In this document: positions 34,001 to 44,533 of the stretch, piece by piece
Numbering within the stretch: position 1 is the first letter of the stretch
How the letters are laid out: the number at the start of each line of letters is the position of its first letter
From: Campanula takesimana
Taxonomy: Eukaryota; Streptophyta; Magnoliopsida; Asterales; Campanulaceae
Direction of reading: 5' to 3'
NCBI GenBank assembly: GCA_026119855.1
Contig: JAOWBW010001812.1
Location: 35,155-99,154, forward strand
DNA length: 64,000 nucleotides
Position numbers and translations under genes: made by a program
The notes under the pieces: model-generated
What the model saw: only the letters and a program-made list of their open reading frames with translations
What the model was told of the DNA's origin: nothing
The model's database searches: none

Positions 34001-35276
34001 AGATTTTAGTAAGTTTTTGGTCAAAGTACAATTAATTTGACCAAAAAAAGTCAAGATACAACATTTATTATGGGACTGAGGGAGTATAGTCGTCGGAGAA
34101 TATAAAACGTGAAAGATAATTTGCCGCTGATTTCTTTTTGACTGTGCAGATTATTAATGTGTATAATCAACAATATGAGAGTGCTGCGGCATTCTGGCCA
34201 CATGTTCATACCCGGATCATAGCAAGCTTATTGATATCACAAATTCTTTTATTTGGTCTTCTTAGTACAAAAAAGGCTGCAAATTCTACTCCCTTGCTAA
34301 TCGTGTTACCTATTTTGACACTGGCGTTCCACAAGTACTGCAAACATCGCTTTGAACCTGCGTTTAGGAAGTACCCTCTTGAGGTAAGCTCCTTCTATTA
34401 ATTTGAAACAACACCTTAAACAGCTAGCAAATTTCTAATCCTTATAATGCTGAGTTGTCAACAAAAGCAAAAGCATTTGTTTCATTACGAACACAAAATC
34501 TTGATCACAAAATCCTAGTTGTGGCAGTATTTGATTGGATGTGTATTTTGTGGGTCCAAACATTATATGATTTAAACACCGGTCAATGATAATATTTTGT
34601 GACTCTTGTGCCCATAGCGTTGCTCGTACGGAAATTCTACCCTTATACAATAGTTCAAGAATCACCCATATTATTGTAGGTTCAATTTTAGCATAAAATT
34701 GATTTAATATATGTAAAATGATACTTACCCCATCCTAAATGAGTGTCCATCTTTTTCAAGGCAATGTAGAAATATTACTTTTAAGCATTTTATTAGCACA
34801 TACTCCGTATGCATGAATACCCTTGTGATTACAAGTGTATATTAAGACATGAAAACTAACAAAAGATAATTCGACAATCAATTTATACCCTTAATGAAGG
34901 TGTTTCATCTTGTTTCTCGTCACAGGAAGCAATGGACAAGGACACACAAGACCGTTCCTCTTCCGAACCCGACATCAATCTAAAATCATACCTGTCAGAC
35001 GCATACTTGCACCCGATTTTCAACTCTTTCGAAGAAGTCGAGCTGGTAGAAGTCCGAGTTGACAAAAGTCAAACACGCGTCCCAAGTCTTCCTACAAGTG
35101 AACCCTCATCTCCGTCCCCACCCCACCACTTATATCGCCACGAACATGAGGCATCTCAAAATGTGCAGCACTACGAAGTGGGACCGCCCGGGAATTATTC
35201 TCAGTATGAATATCAACCACACGATAATGTCTACCGGTACGATATCGAGTCGCCTCAGCCTTACTACCACTACTGA
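28079..35276 (+). CDS. OSCA/CSC1-like hyperosmolality-gated cation channel, 11 exons
   Basis: Predicted 801-residue membrane protein of the OSCA/CSC1 (DUF221, TMEM63) family: mechanically or osmotically gated, calcium-permeable channels of the plasma membrane (family knowledge). Exons by GT/AG and frame: 28079-28395, 30222-30374, 30877-31012, 31298-31399, 31479-31598, 31683-31763, 32010-32350, 32881-33126, 33476-33800, 34150-34383, 34926-35276; they sum to 802 codons with the stop. The start MASLGDIGVSALINL leads into a first membrane helix (about 8-29) and AVLRIQPINDRVYFPKWY. Helices follow at about 100-125 and 157-180. A cytosolic domain spans about 183-370 (VRNVPHVSGRSTSDSVDTFF, AAFVSFNSRWGAAVCAQT). 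Several pore-region helices follow from 372 on, with MVDGWAGIAGEILRLKPL, and a hydrophilic tail of about 115 residues. No lesion seen. It resembles the OSCA1 clade. A pyrimidine-rich leader precedes the ATG. Confidence 0.93.
29152..29317. mobile_element. Stowaway-like MITE in intron 1 of the channel gene
   Basis: Left CGCCCTCTGTCCCAAAAATG, right AAGATCGCTTTGGGACAAAG, TA at the left. It shares ATGATCTTCCCATTTG-type sequence with the MITE in the 4CL-like gene (51594-51770). Confidence 0.7.
29911..30061. mobile_element. Stowaway MITE in intron 1 of the channel gene
   Basis: Left CCTCCCTCCCAAAGTGATAG, right CTATCATCTGGGACGGAGGG AG, flanked by TA. Confidence 0.85.
30412..30669. mobile_element. 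Stowaway MITE in intron 2 of the channel gene
   Basis: Left ATCCCTTTGTCCCCGAAAGT, right ACTTTCGGGGACAGAGGGAG, TA at both sides; begins about 37 bases after the 5' splice site. Confidence 0.85.
31834..31971. mobile_element. Diverged Stowaway MITE in intron 6 of the channel gene
   Basis: Left CTCACTATGTCGCAAAATAA, right TTATTTTGGGGACAGAGGAA G, TA flanks; inverted GTCAACTTG/TTTGGTC arms. Confidence 0.7.
32435..32625. mobile_element. Stowaway MITE in intron 7 of the channel gene
   Basis: Left CACCCTCCGTCCC, right TTGGGACGGAGGGAG, TA flanks; interior TGTCCCATTT/AAATGGGACA inverted. Confidence 0.85.
33151..33406. mobile_element. Stowaway MITE in intron 8 of the channel gene
   Basis: Left CCTCCCTCCGTCCCGAAAAG, right TTTTGGGACGGAGGTAG; starts about 24 bases after the 5' splice site. 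Confidence 0.88.
33834..34084. mobile_element. Stowaway MITE in intron 9 of the channel gene
   Basis: Left TTCCCTCGGTCCCCAAAAAA, right ATTATGGGACTGAGGGAG; starts about 33 bases after the 5' splice site. Confidence 0.82.
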
Positions 35277-36269
35277 GTTGACTTTTTGTTTGACCTGGTA
35301 TAGAGGTTCTAATCTTGACTGGTGTTTGTAGTTAACAGGCAGCTTAGTTTCTTTGATCAGTTTATGCTACTTTTAACTTGTAATTATCATTAATAGTTGT
35401 GCAAATGGGCTTTGTTTTGCATAGGATAGGGTCTTGCTTACATGTTTGAATTCAATGACACATTTTAACTCTTAATGCTTTAAGAATTAAAGGCTTTGTG
35501 TTGATCTGTGTTCTTTTTTCTTTTCATTTCCCTTTTACTCCCTCCGTTCCAAAACAGTTAGCACCATTTTGAAGATGCAAATTCAAAAGTATTGTGAGTG
35601 GGAAAGAGATTGTGAGTATGGTAAATTGAGTGAGATTTACCTATGTGAGTATGATAAGTCGAGTGTGATTTAAGTGAGTATGACAAGTGGGGTAGGGAGA
35701 ATTGAAAAATAATAAAATTTGAACATTTTAGGAAATAGAACTTATCAAGGGTTAATGACAGATTAGGGCCTGAACAGCAGGGGGTGCGTCTAAAAGGGGC
35801 CTGGGTTTTTTTTCCCGCTAGATCAGAGCTCAATATCTCAAATTTTCGGCAGTTAAGGGCTTTTTGACGGAAATCGTTAGAAAAGTCAGTTAAGTGTTAT
35901 GTGCCGAGCACGTGATCGTCAAAATGGATGGGTTTGTAATGATATTAGTTTGTAAGGGTTTTAGTGAAATTTTTGAAACTCAAAAGGTTTAAAATGAAAT
36001 AAATATTTTTTCTAAATAATCAAGTATATAATAAAATAAGTAATTATCATTTATAAAACAAAATTATTAAACAAATTAATCTAATAGCTATATTAAATAT
36101 AAAAGGATTTAGATTATTTTCTAAATAATAAATTTAAAGTAAAGAAAATTATAAATAAATTTAAATTTTATTCTATGAACATAATAAATTACTTTTTACA
36201 TTCACCAAATTTAAAACAACATAAAGTAATTATCACTATTTACAATAGAAAGTTTTTATTACTTTTTTA

Positions 36270-36507
36270 TTAGTAGGACACACTTGAAATAGGACATACC
36301 AAAATGGAAAGCTTTTATTATTATTTTTATTAGTAGGACTCACTTGTCATACTCACAACTTCTTTTCATTTATTATTCCCCACCCACTTTCTCTCCCCTT
36401 CATACTCACAACACCTCCTTTTCAAACAACTTTTTATAATAAAAGATTATTATTCCTTAATCCCCGTGTCGGGACCAAGAATCCTATTTCGGATGGGACG
36501 GAGGGAG
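36270..36507. mobile_element. Stowaway MITE remnant inside the Pack-MULE
   Basis: Clear right end TTTCGGATGGGACGGAGGGA G then TA. The left end is degraded; only GAAATAGGACATACC at about 36288 can be matched to it. It lies about 70 bases upstream of the captured gene start. Confidence 0.65.
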
Positions 36508-36577
36508 TATATATAACCATTCCCTATATACAGAAGACACCTCAAAAAATTAAACAACCAAATTGAACCAAATTAAA

Positions 36578-36847
36578 ATGGCTAAAAAATATATTCTCCA
36601 ATTTCTTGCAGCATTCCTATTCATCTCTATCTCCTTCTTCTCACCTTTACATGGATCAAACGTTTCTCCAGTTCCCGCCCCCGCTCCAGCCCCAACCCCA
36701 TCCTCTGTTCCTTCCAACTTGGTGAAGGAACTTTGCAGCCGGAAAGATAACGGCATGAATGAGAATTTTTGCTTAGAAATACTCAATTCCGACCCTCGGA
36801 CTTCCTCCGCTAACGCCTCCTTCAAAATCAAGAAGCAGGAACCCTAA
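36578..36847 (+). pseudogene. Captured 5' fragment of a PMEI/invertase inhibitor-like gene
   Basis: From ATG 36578: a hydrophobic signal peptide (MAKKYILQFLAAFLFISISF), a Pro/Ala linker (PVPAPAPAPTPSSVP), then LVKELCSRKDNGMNENFCLE and ILNSDPRTSSANASF. The spaced Cys pair followed by L.SDPR matches the start of plant pectin methylesterase/invertase inhibitor domains, secreted proteins that restrain cell-wall enzymes (family knowledge). Only about 40 residues of the domain are present; the normal four-helix domain is about 150. The frame ends at 36847 and then runs into unrelated C-rich DNA. It may be expressed as a short secreted peptide, but that is not shown. Confidence 0.7.
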
Positions 36848-37205
36848 CCCTCTCCTTATCCATCGCCGACCCACAGCCGCACTCACCATCTCCCCAAACC
36901 CCCAAATTCCTACATCAATCAAAGCCCTAGGCCTTTCTCTCAATCTCTCTCTCGATCCCAATCTCGACAAACCCCTTACCCTCTCCACCGTACCCACTCC
37001 GGCCAAGCAACAGCAACCGAACAACTTTTCACCGCCGGCGATTCTCCCTCGCCTCCCCCAACTCCGGCCAGATCTTATCACCGCCAACGACCATCACCAC
37101 AGCTTCCTCTCCGCACCATAGCCCAAATTCTGGCAAATCTCTCGCAAGGCCAACCCGTTCTCTCTCCCCTCAATGCCGGCCTTCAACCCCTGTTTTTTGG
37201 ATGAT
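36848..37205 (+). other. C-rich captured segment of unknown origin in the Pack-MULE
   Basis: Strongly C-rich on the plus strand, unlike the surrounding AT-rich DNA, and reads like plant exon sequence (for example RTIAQILANLSQGQPVLSPL followed by NAGLQPLFFG and a stop at about 37202). A 104-codon frame on the minus strand (36773-37087) is more likely a shadow. I do not recognise the source gene. Confidence 0.5.
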
Positions 37206-37329
37206 TTATTTGTTTTGATTTTGGATGATTTTTTTATTTGATTTGGATGATTTGATTTGCTTTGATATTTAATGGCAGGTGATGGGTTTGGTGGAGTATA
37301 TCGGTGATGATGGCGGTGGCGGTCGGAGT

Positions 37330-37470
37330 AGATGGTGGCAGTGCCGGAGGAAGGGGGTTGGATCTGGGTTTGATTTGGGAAGAAGGAGGGGGTGGATCTG
37401 GGTTTGATTTGGGAAGAAGAAGGGGGTGGATCTGGGTTTGATTTGGGAAGAAGAAGGGGTTGGATGTAAT
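37330..37470 (+). repeat. Tandem GA/TG-rich repeat in the Pack-MULE
   Basis: About three to four copies of a 44-base unit with GGTGGATCTGGGTTTGATTT then GGGAAGAAGAAGGGG. Confidence 0.75.
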
Positions 37471-37992
37471 ATTTTAGAGAGATATATTTTTAATTTTGTC
37501 CTCTAGTTTCAGACTTTTACATCTCACCCCTTAATAGTTAGTATGAAATTCAAATCCATCCATTTAGTCGATCACGTGCACAGCACATGGTACTTAACTG
37601 ACTTTTCTAACGATTTCCATCAAAAATCCCTTAACTGCCGAAAATTTGAGATATTGAGCCTGATCTAGCGGGAAAAAAAACCCAGGCCCCTTTTAGACGC
37701 ACCCCCTGCAGTTCAGGCCCTAATCTGTCATTAACCCACTTATCAATGGGATATCAAAAAGGAAATTTGTTTTGGGAAGGAGGGAGTATATTTATAATGA
37801 TTGATCAAAGAAAGGAGAAAATTTTATATATATATAAAAAAATGATACTAATTGCTTTTTTTTTTTTAAGCATATTACAAACGTTAAAAGTGACAGTTAT
37901 TTTAGACTGAAAGGAGTATTATTTATCTCTCCTTCATTACCACTCGATGACTTTTTGCAATTTAAGTTGAGGGTACATCTTTTTAATTTGGC

Positions 37993-38275
37993 CAATCGAC
38001 ATTTTTAACCCTTGTACTTTGCTTAATTTTCGGTTTTAACCTCTTTTGTAATTTTTTAGCAATTTTAACCCTTGTACTTTAGATACGCACTCATTTTTTT
38101 CCCAAAACCCCCAAAGTACGAGGGTTAAAAGTGCTAAGAAAATGGCTTAAATTTAATCACTTTTGGGGGAAATGAATGTGTATATAAAGTACAAAAGTTA
38201 AAACTGCTAAAAAAATACAAGAGAAGTTAAAACCGAAGCTTAACTAAAGTACGAGGGTTAAAAATGTCGATATGC
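37993..38275. mobile_element. Foldback MITE
   Basis: Inverted arms: left ATCGACATTTTTAACCCTTG, right GAGGGTTAAAAATGTCGAT. Arms of about 120 bases meet near 38100 (AACCCTTGTACTTTAGATAC against GTATATAAAGTACAAAAGTT). No gene. Confidence 0.75.
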
Positions 38276-38304
38276 CTTTTCATTTCCGTGCTGACATTTT
38301 TCTT

Positions 38305-39147
38305 TTTGGCAAAAACTCCTATGAGACTGTCTCACCACGTGAGACGGACCCTCCTGTGTACCCGTCCCGCCCAAACACCAACCCGTCCGCCTAGCTTAGC
38401 CAGCAGCTTCCCACTTACGCGTGTCCATATCGCAATACGTGTCGCGGGTTAAAAAAAACTCCAATAACTTTAAAATATAATATCTTGAAATTTTGAAGTA
38501 GAAAAAAAAAAATCTAAAAATACTGTTGTGTTCGTCTCGATGAGACGAATTAAACTACATAGGTCATGATATAGTTTGATTTTTTTTTTTCCAAAACATA
38601 TTTTTAACACAAAAAAAAATTGATCTGCTTGTCACCAGAAAAGTATCACGTTGTTATGAAAAAAGTAACAATATACTCCCTCCGTCCCATACTTATCGCT
38701 ACTTATTTCCATTTAGGGTGTCTCATACTTACTGCTAGTTACCTAAAATGTTCACTTTTCTATTTCTTATCACTCACAACACCTACCCACTAACTTATTT
38801 TCTCTCTCCTACCCCACTCACAATACTTACTTTTCCAACATATTTTCATAAACCCCATGCACTCCAATTTGGTAGCAATAAGTAGACGGAGGGAGTAGTC
38901 TTTAAAAAGTAACACTTTTATTATAAAATGTAACAACAGTTTTGCAGAAAAATTTCAATAGTTTGATAGTTTTTGTGGTTAGAAAAAAATAATAATTGAA
39001 GTGTAACAAAGTACATATATGATTGTAATTTTCTATATAGATGAATATAGCAGTTCTACATAGTAAATGTTACTTTTTTTTTTTTTTAGTTTTAAAAAAG
39101 GTAAGAATCCATATATATAATTGGTTTCAATTGTTACTTTCTCAAAA
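38305..39147. mobile_element. GTAACA-rich MITE-like element, right end lost
   Basis: The left end TCCTATGAGACTGTCTCACC then ACGTGAGACGG, and the following AATAACTTTAAAATATAATA and GTTCGTCTCGATGAGACGAA, match 44880-45776. The right terminus is missing; the similarity fades at about 39120-39150. A Stowaway lies inside (38676-38895). Confidence 0.6.
38676..38895. mobile_element. Stowaway MITE
   Basis: Left CTCCCTCCGTCCCATACTTA, right GCAATAAGTAGACGGAGGGA G, TA flanks. Confidence 0.85.
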
Positions 39148-40199
39148 TACCGAATATACCCCATAAAAAAGTAAGAATCCACATATATAATTGGTCCTTC
39201 ATGAATAAATTTTATTAGTTTGGTCCTTTATGATGGCTTTTATTGCCAGTTTTCCCCTTCCTTCTGTGAGATTTTTTCAAAAAACCGAATATACCCCTGA
39301 AACTAATGATAGTTTGGTCTCTAAACTTGGCGCTTATATTAATTTGGTCCTCCATGAAGGATTTATATCTTAGTTTTCCTCTTTTATTTATTTTTACTAA
39401 TTTTATATATTAAATTATATTTAAAACTTGTTTATAATGCGCTAAAAATAATTATTTAATTTATAAAAGAGTCTCTAATATTTTTCTCCTCTATTTTTTT
39501 TGAGTTATTCAAACTTAAAATTAAATCTTTGATTGGTTGTATGTTGACAAAGTTTAAATGATCATTTTTGAAAAATGTAATAATATACCTTTAAAAAATA
39601 TAGTGAGAGAAATAAAACATTTAGTAAAAAATAATTCTTTTAATAAATTCAAAAATTTCATTCAACCGATTCACATTCAAACCAATTTTTTTCTAATAAT
39701 TTGGATTTCAAAAAGGAAATTCATTATTAATTTCATAGATTAAAGGCATCATTGTTGAATTTATTAAAAAAATTTGATTTATCAGTTTTAAATTTAAACA
39801 TTTAAGAAATTGAGTATCATTTTTCGAAAATAGAGGAATAAAATAATCAGTTTTATACTCAATTATGAAGAAAAAAAAGAGAAATGAATGACTATATTTT
39901 TGAATTTAAATATCTGAGAAATTGACTATCAATTGTGAAAATTGAGAAATTAATTTATCAGTTTTATATTCAATTATGAATAAATGAGGAATAAATATCT
40001 CTGTTTTATACTCGATTATAAACATATGAGAAATAAATATATCAGTTTTTAAACTTAAACATATGATAAAGTGAATATAAATTGTGGTCAACTGATTTCT
40101 CAATTGTTTAAAGGGCAATGACATCACACAACAGTGAAATCAGATAACTATCAGATAACTGTATAATCATACATGTAAAATGACACAAATGTGAAATCA
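39148..40199. other. AT-rich intergenic DNA
   Basis: Repeated phrases such as TTAGTTTGGTCC and TTATACTC(A/G)ATTAT, and ACAGTGAAATCA units near the end, suggest decayed repeats. No supported gene; open frames of 61 and 73 codons lack domains. Confidence 0.55.
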
Positions 40200-40208
40200 A
40201 TTAAAAAA

Positions 40209-41997
40209 GGGGTTAGTTACAACTTAGGGCCTAACGTCTTATGATGGATGGGTTTTATAATCATTTATTGGGTACTTTTCTAGACTTGTTCTCGGTGAAA
40301 TCCTTGAGTTTTGGTTATTTAATATTTATTTTAGTGTTTATTTAGAAAACATGTGGAAAGTGCATAAAACAAAGGAGATATGTTGAAATTTATAACTCCG
40401 GGGACTTAACAGTAATTTAAAGAAGAGTGAGGACTGCTGTGAAAATCTGGAGTGTTCAGGGACCTATCTGACTGTTCTGAAACTTGAGGATCAATCTGCA
40501 GAGATATGAAAGTTCAGGGACTATTTTACAGTTTCTAAAAGTTGGAGGACCAAACTAAAAATACGAGAAGTCCAGGGGCTGGAACGAAAAATCTGAAAAT
40601 CAGCCCTCTATTGCCGTGTACACAAGGGAGATTTGACAGAGAATTGTTTTGTTTCTTTTTAACTTAGGATTTTATTTTTTTTAGTTTCCTTTTCTTATTA
40701 CTATTCCTTTTTCTTTTATAATTCCTTTTAGGTTTAGGTTTGTTTTTCCTATAAATACTAGCCTAGATTAATTGTAATAGAGATCCATAATTCATAATTC
40801 TACATGTGAATCCAATCCATAGAAAATTTCCTCCATATCTCTATCCATTTATTTATTTTGTTTAATTAGTTTATTTTCTTTTAAGTTAATTAGTTTAATA
40901 AACCAAAAATCAAATCTTTTATTTTATGTTATTTTAGTGCTATTTAAATTACTATCTATCACAAGTCTCTGTGGGATCGACCCTCGCTTTCGCGCGTTAC
41001 TACTACGGTAACTAGTGCGCTTGCTAGGTATTTATTACAAGTGGAGTTTTTCTCTATCATCTTATATGAGGTCCCCAATCGGGGCCTGACTTTTTTTTAG
41101 CGATTTAGGACATGTATTGATATATATATATTTTTACCCAAACTAAGGCTTTTTAACGATTTTCATCAAAGAACAAAGTTTTACAAAAAAAAAAAAAAAA
41201 AAAAAAACATATCACCTTGAAATTCAACTTATTTACAAAAATGTCATCGCGCATTTTGAAACACGTTTTTTTCCTAATTGTTAGAAAAAAAGTGGTTTTT
41301 CGTATGACATACTCTTGTTAACTATTTATAAAAATACATTTAAGCATTTCTAAACAAATTTTATTTTTATTTTAAAATTATCACCCCACATTTTTAAAAC
41401 TTACTCTTTTATAGATAAACTAAACTAAAATTATTAGGGTGGAGGTGTAATTTTAGATTGATTCAATCATACCGATGGAAATTTGAATAATAATTTTAGA
41501 CTGATTCAATCAGACTAATGAAAATTTGAAACTTGTTTGATATTGATAGAGCATCAATAATACTATCAATAAAAAAGCTTCAATAGATAAACTAAACTAA
41601 AATTATTATTCAAAATTTATTCGTACGAATTAGAGTGAATGTGTAATGATCATTTTAAGGATAGAGGAGGAAGGGAGTAATTAGACACAACAAAATAATT
41701 TAGAATTTTTGAGTTTTGTACAAAAACAAGGATTGATTACAAATTAGGGCTTAAAGTATTATTAAAGTCCTCAATCGGGTCTTACTTATTTACGATTTCC
41801 ATCTGAAATGACAAAAATACCCTCACTCAAAGTCACATGCAACGCACATGTTCACTTAACGGTGATTTTGAATGGAAATCGTCAAAAAGCACTAATTTAG
41901 GCAAAAAATGTCAATACAGCCCCTAAATCGCTAAAAAAAGGCCAGGCCCGATTGGGGACCTCATATAAGACTTTAGGCCCTAATTTGTAATTAACCC
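40209..41997. mobile_element. Non-autonomous MULE containing a solo LTR
   Basis: Left end GGGGTTAGTTACAACTTAGG, right end CCTAATTTGTAATTAACCC; 9-bp duplication ATTAAAAAA (40200-40208) against ATTAAAGAA (41998-42006), one mismatch. Subterminal ATGAGGTCCCCAATCGGG and AGCGATTTAGG are inverted between the two sides. A further copy of the terminal sequence occurs inside at about 41733. No transposase. The ends resemble those of the Pack-MULE at 35749. Confidence 0.7.
40242..41059 (+). repeat. Solo LTR inside the MULE
   Basis: 818 bases with TG...CA ends (TGATGGATGGG and TCTCTATCA), and the perfect 5-bp duplication TCTTA at 40237-40241 and 41060-41064. A TATA-like CCTATAAATACTA at about 40748 and a GTGGGATCGACCCTCGC stretch near the end suit a Gypsy LTR, possibly Athila-like. 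No interior remains, so two LTRs probably recombined. Confidence 0.8.
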
Positions 41998-42006
41998 ATT
42001 AAAGAA

Positions 42007-42524
42007 TAATTATACAAGTGAAAAATGAAAAATGACACAACTGTGCAATCGCACAAATGTAAAATCAATTGAGAAATCATTTTACAAGTGTAAAAGAAAA
42101 AATGACACAATTGTGAAATCACATAATTGTGTAATCATACAACAGTAAAATCACACAACTGTGAAATCAATTAATAAATGAAAATTTATATACTCAATTT
42201 TTTGCAAGTGAAAATTCAAAATTTTATTTCTAAAATCTAAATCATATGATGGGTGTGTTTGTTTGATTCGTCCTGACGATACGATTAAAACAGTGGTTTC
42301 AAATCATTTTTTTCGATTTCTAGATTTTGAGATATTGTATTTTAAAATTTTGGGGAAAAAAAAAGGAAGAGAGATAAAGCAGAAAGCGAAGAAGTGTAAG
42401 CGCTTAACGAATATTTAGGGCTTAGCCAACGTGTGTTCACACGCAAGGATAATCCCGTCCAACATATTTACCAATGACTTATTGGTAATTTCAAAAATAT
42501 CAGTCCTTAAAGTAATTTTTATTT
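42007..42524. other. AT-rich DNA with ACAATTGTGAAATCA-type short repeats
   Basis: Loose repeats of CACAA(C/T)TGTGAAATCA, also seen at about 40110-40200 on the other side of the MULE, show that the MULE split one repeat tract. No gene. Confidence 0.6.
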
Positions 42525-42532
42525 GGTTGAGC

Positions 42533-43093
42533 TAGAGGTGAGCAAAAAAACCGAAAAAACCAATAAAACCAAAAAAACCGGACCGAAAATCCGGTTCAAT
42601 AAGCTATTGGTTAGGACCGGTTCCTAAAAATTAGAAAACCGAAATTAGTGGTTCGGTTTAGGTTTCCAGCTTGTTAGAACCGATAAGAAACCGAACCGAA
42701 CTGATAACCTAAAACTATGTCGTTTTATTCCTAGCTTGTTATTTGAATTAATAGTTGTAAACTTTAATTTGTAGCTTTTGACCCAAGTAGTATGGCCCAT
42801 TGGCACAATTCATACTTCAACCAGAAAACGTGCCTTATTTGACCTTATTATTTATTATGTGCAAATTGGGCCCCATTTGAATGTAGCCCATTAAAGCGGC
42901 CCAACAAACCCACAACCCAACAGTCCATTCTATTGGTTTGACACCGAACCAAACCGATATCACACCGAAACCGAACAAACCGAACCATCAAGAAACCGAA
43001 GCTTAATGGTTTTGAATTACATAAACTGATAACTATTGGTTTGGTGTCGGTTTTGGCCTAAAACCGAACCAAACCGACCCGTGCACACCCCTA
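42533..43093. mobile_element. hAT MITE with perfect 8-bp duplication
   Basis: Ends TAGAGGTGAGCAAAAAAACC and CGACCCGTGCACACCCCTA; duplication GGTTGAGC at 42525-42532 and 43094-43101. The interior is full of AACCGAA and CGGTTT repeats. No gene. Confidence 0.87.
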
Positions 43094-43132
43094 GGTTGAG
43101 CCTCTATTCAAAATTGATATCCCAAACAAATA

Positions 43133-43367
43133 CTTCTTCCGTCCCATTTTAAACTTTGAAAATTTCTATTTTGGGTGTCCCATGTTAAACTTCAAAACCT
43201 AAAACAGAAAGTTTTTTATACTTCTTTATTTGTGGTCCCCACATATCATACTCACAACAATTTATCTCTCTTACCAAACCATCTACACTCACAACATATC
43301 ACATTTTTTAAAATTTTTGAAACCAATTTTTTTTTTTTTTTTGAAGTTTGAATTGAAACGGAGGGAG
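43133..43367. mobile_element. Stowaway MITE
   Basis: Left CTTCTTCCGTCCCATTTTAA, right TTGAATTGAAACGGAGGGAG, TA flanks. Confidence 0.82.
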
Positions 43368-43728
43368 TATTATGTAACAGCGAGAAAGTTCACAAGTTGA
43401 GGGTTTCTTTGGGCAGATTATAAAGACAATTGCACCATGTTTCTCGACTTTTGCCTTAAAGGCAATCTAAAATCAGCTATTATAATAGGGGTTACAATTG
43501 GTGTTGAATTCCACATGGAAATATCAAAATATTTAAAGACAAATTCCAACTTTATTGGAACATATCGTGGTCATGTCATATTTATTTGGGAGGAATAGGT
43601 AACGGAATTATTACATAGAGACACTCTATATAGAAAGGAGCTCAAAAGTCTTTATTTATTGGTTTCTCTATTTATAGATCATTTTATCATAAATTGCTGC
43701 CAAAATTAGAGGCTAGTGACACGTAACT
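43368..43728. other. Intergenic DNA, nothing recognised
   Basis: No domain-bearing frame and no paired termini seen. Confidence 0.5.
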
Positions 43729-44193
43729 TACGTGTGGCAATCTATCTGAACCCGCTCAGTATCAGGGACAGTCCGCACCGCAGCGGGACGGGTTTGGTAG
43801 TCTTTTTTCAAAACCCGGCGGGTTGCGGGGCGGGTTTGGTTGCACACCCCAACCTGCGGGCCCCGCCCCGCATACTAATATATGCAGTAAATTACTATAA
43901 ATGTGTTGTAATTGTATACTTTGGGTGTGAATGGGATGGTTGAAATTATTAGATTGGGCTTAAATTTGATACAATGTTGTAATTGTGTTGTAATTGTATA
44001 TTGTTGGGATGTTGGACTCTTTAAAGGCTGGGCTAAAACCCAATAAAAATTGTGATTATGAACCATACGGGGCAGGGCAGATACGGGTTTACTAGTTGGC
44101 GGGGCGGGGCGGGTATGGTATAAGAGGAGTTCCTTGAGGGGCGGGTACGGTTTTGGTCAAGCCCGTCCCTTATCCGCCCCGTTGCCATCCCTA
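43729..44193. mobile_element. Diverged hAT MITE with GCGGGGCGGG repeats
   Basis: Ends TACGTGTGGCAA (left) and TTGCCATCCCTA (right). Interior repeats CGGGTTTGGT and GGGGCGGG. The target duplication is only partial (ACGTAACT against CCGTACCG). Confidence 0.6.
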
Positions 44194-44533
44194 CCGTACC
44201 GTAAGGGTGGGGGTTGGCATGTTCTTGACATCAAACGGTCGTGGTTGGTGCACAATTTATATTTACAAAATTTTAAATTAAAATTGTCTCCAACATGATT
44301 TAAATTACAATACATGACTTTGCAATTACAATACGAAATCTCAAATTATATTTTTCGATAATACGTTTTTATTTTAAAAACGTTTAATTCCATCATCATT
44401 GGTAACTTCCCTGAAACCAACTATAGGTTATAAGAAATCGTGAAAGATTTTTTTTTATCATTGACTTCATTGTGTTTATGAACAAGTATCAGCCTAACTA
44501 ATATATGAAACCCTTAAATTTTGGAAATGAATA
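44194..44533. other. Intergenic DNA, nothing recognised
   Basis: AT-rich, no supported feature. Confidence 0.5.

Larger units (their letters stand above)
35749..37737 (+). mobile_element. Pack-MULE (non-autonomous Mutator-like element) carrying gene fragments
   Basis: Inverted ends of about 180 bases start GGGTTAATGACAGATTAGGG (left) and end CCTAATCTGTCATTAACCC (right). A perfect 9-bp duplication ACTTATCAA flanks it (35740-35748 and 37738-37746), as expected for Mutator. There is no transposase. Inside are AT-rich DNA, a Stowaway remnant, the 5' part of an inhibitor-like gene (36578-36847), a C-rich segment (36848-37205) and a GA-rich repeat. Captured host sequence between MULE ends defines a Pack-MULE. 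Its ends resemble those of 40209-41997. Confidence 0.87.
35538..37786. mobile_element. Stowaway MITE split by a MULE insertion
   Basis: The left piece 35538-35739 begins CTCCCTCCGTTCCAAAACAG; the right piece 37747-37786 ends TTGTTTTGGGAAGGAGGGAG. Removing 35749-37737 and one duplication copy joins them into a normal MITE of about 250 bases. Confidence 0.82.

Noticed and set aside
36773..37087. 104-codon minus-strand frame rich in Gly and Arg
   Set aside because: Antisense of C-rich captured DNA; no domain and crosses the inhibitor fragment on the other strand.
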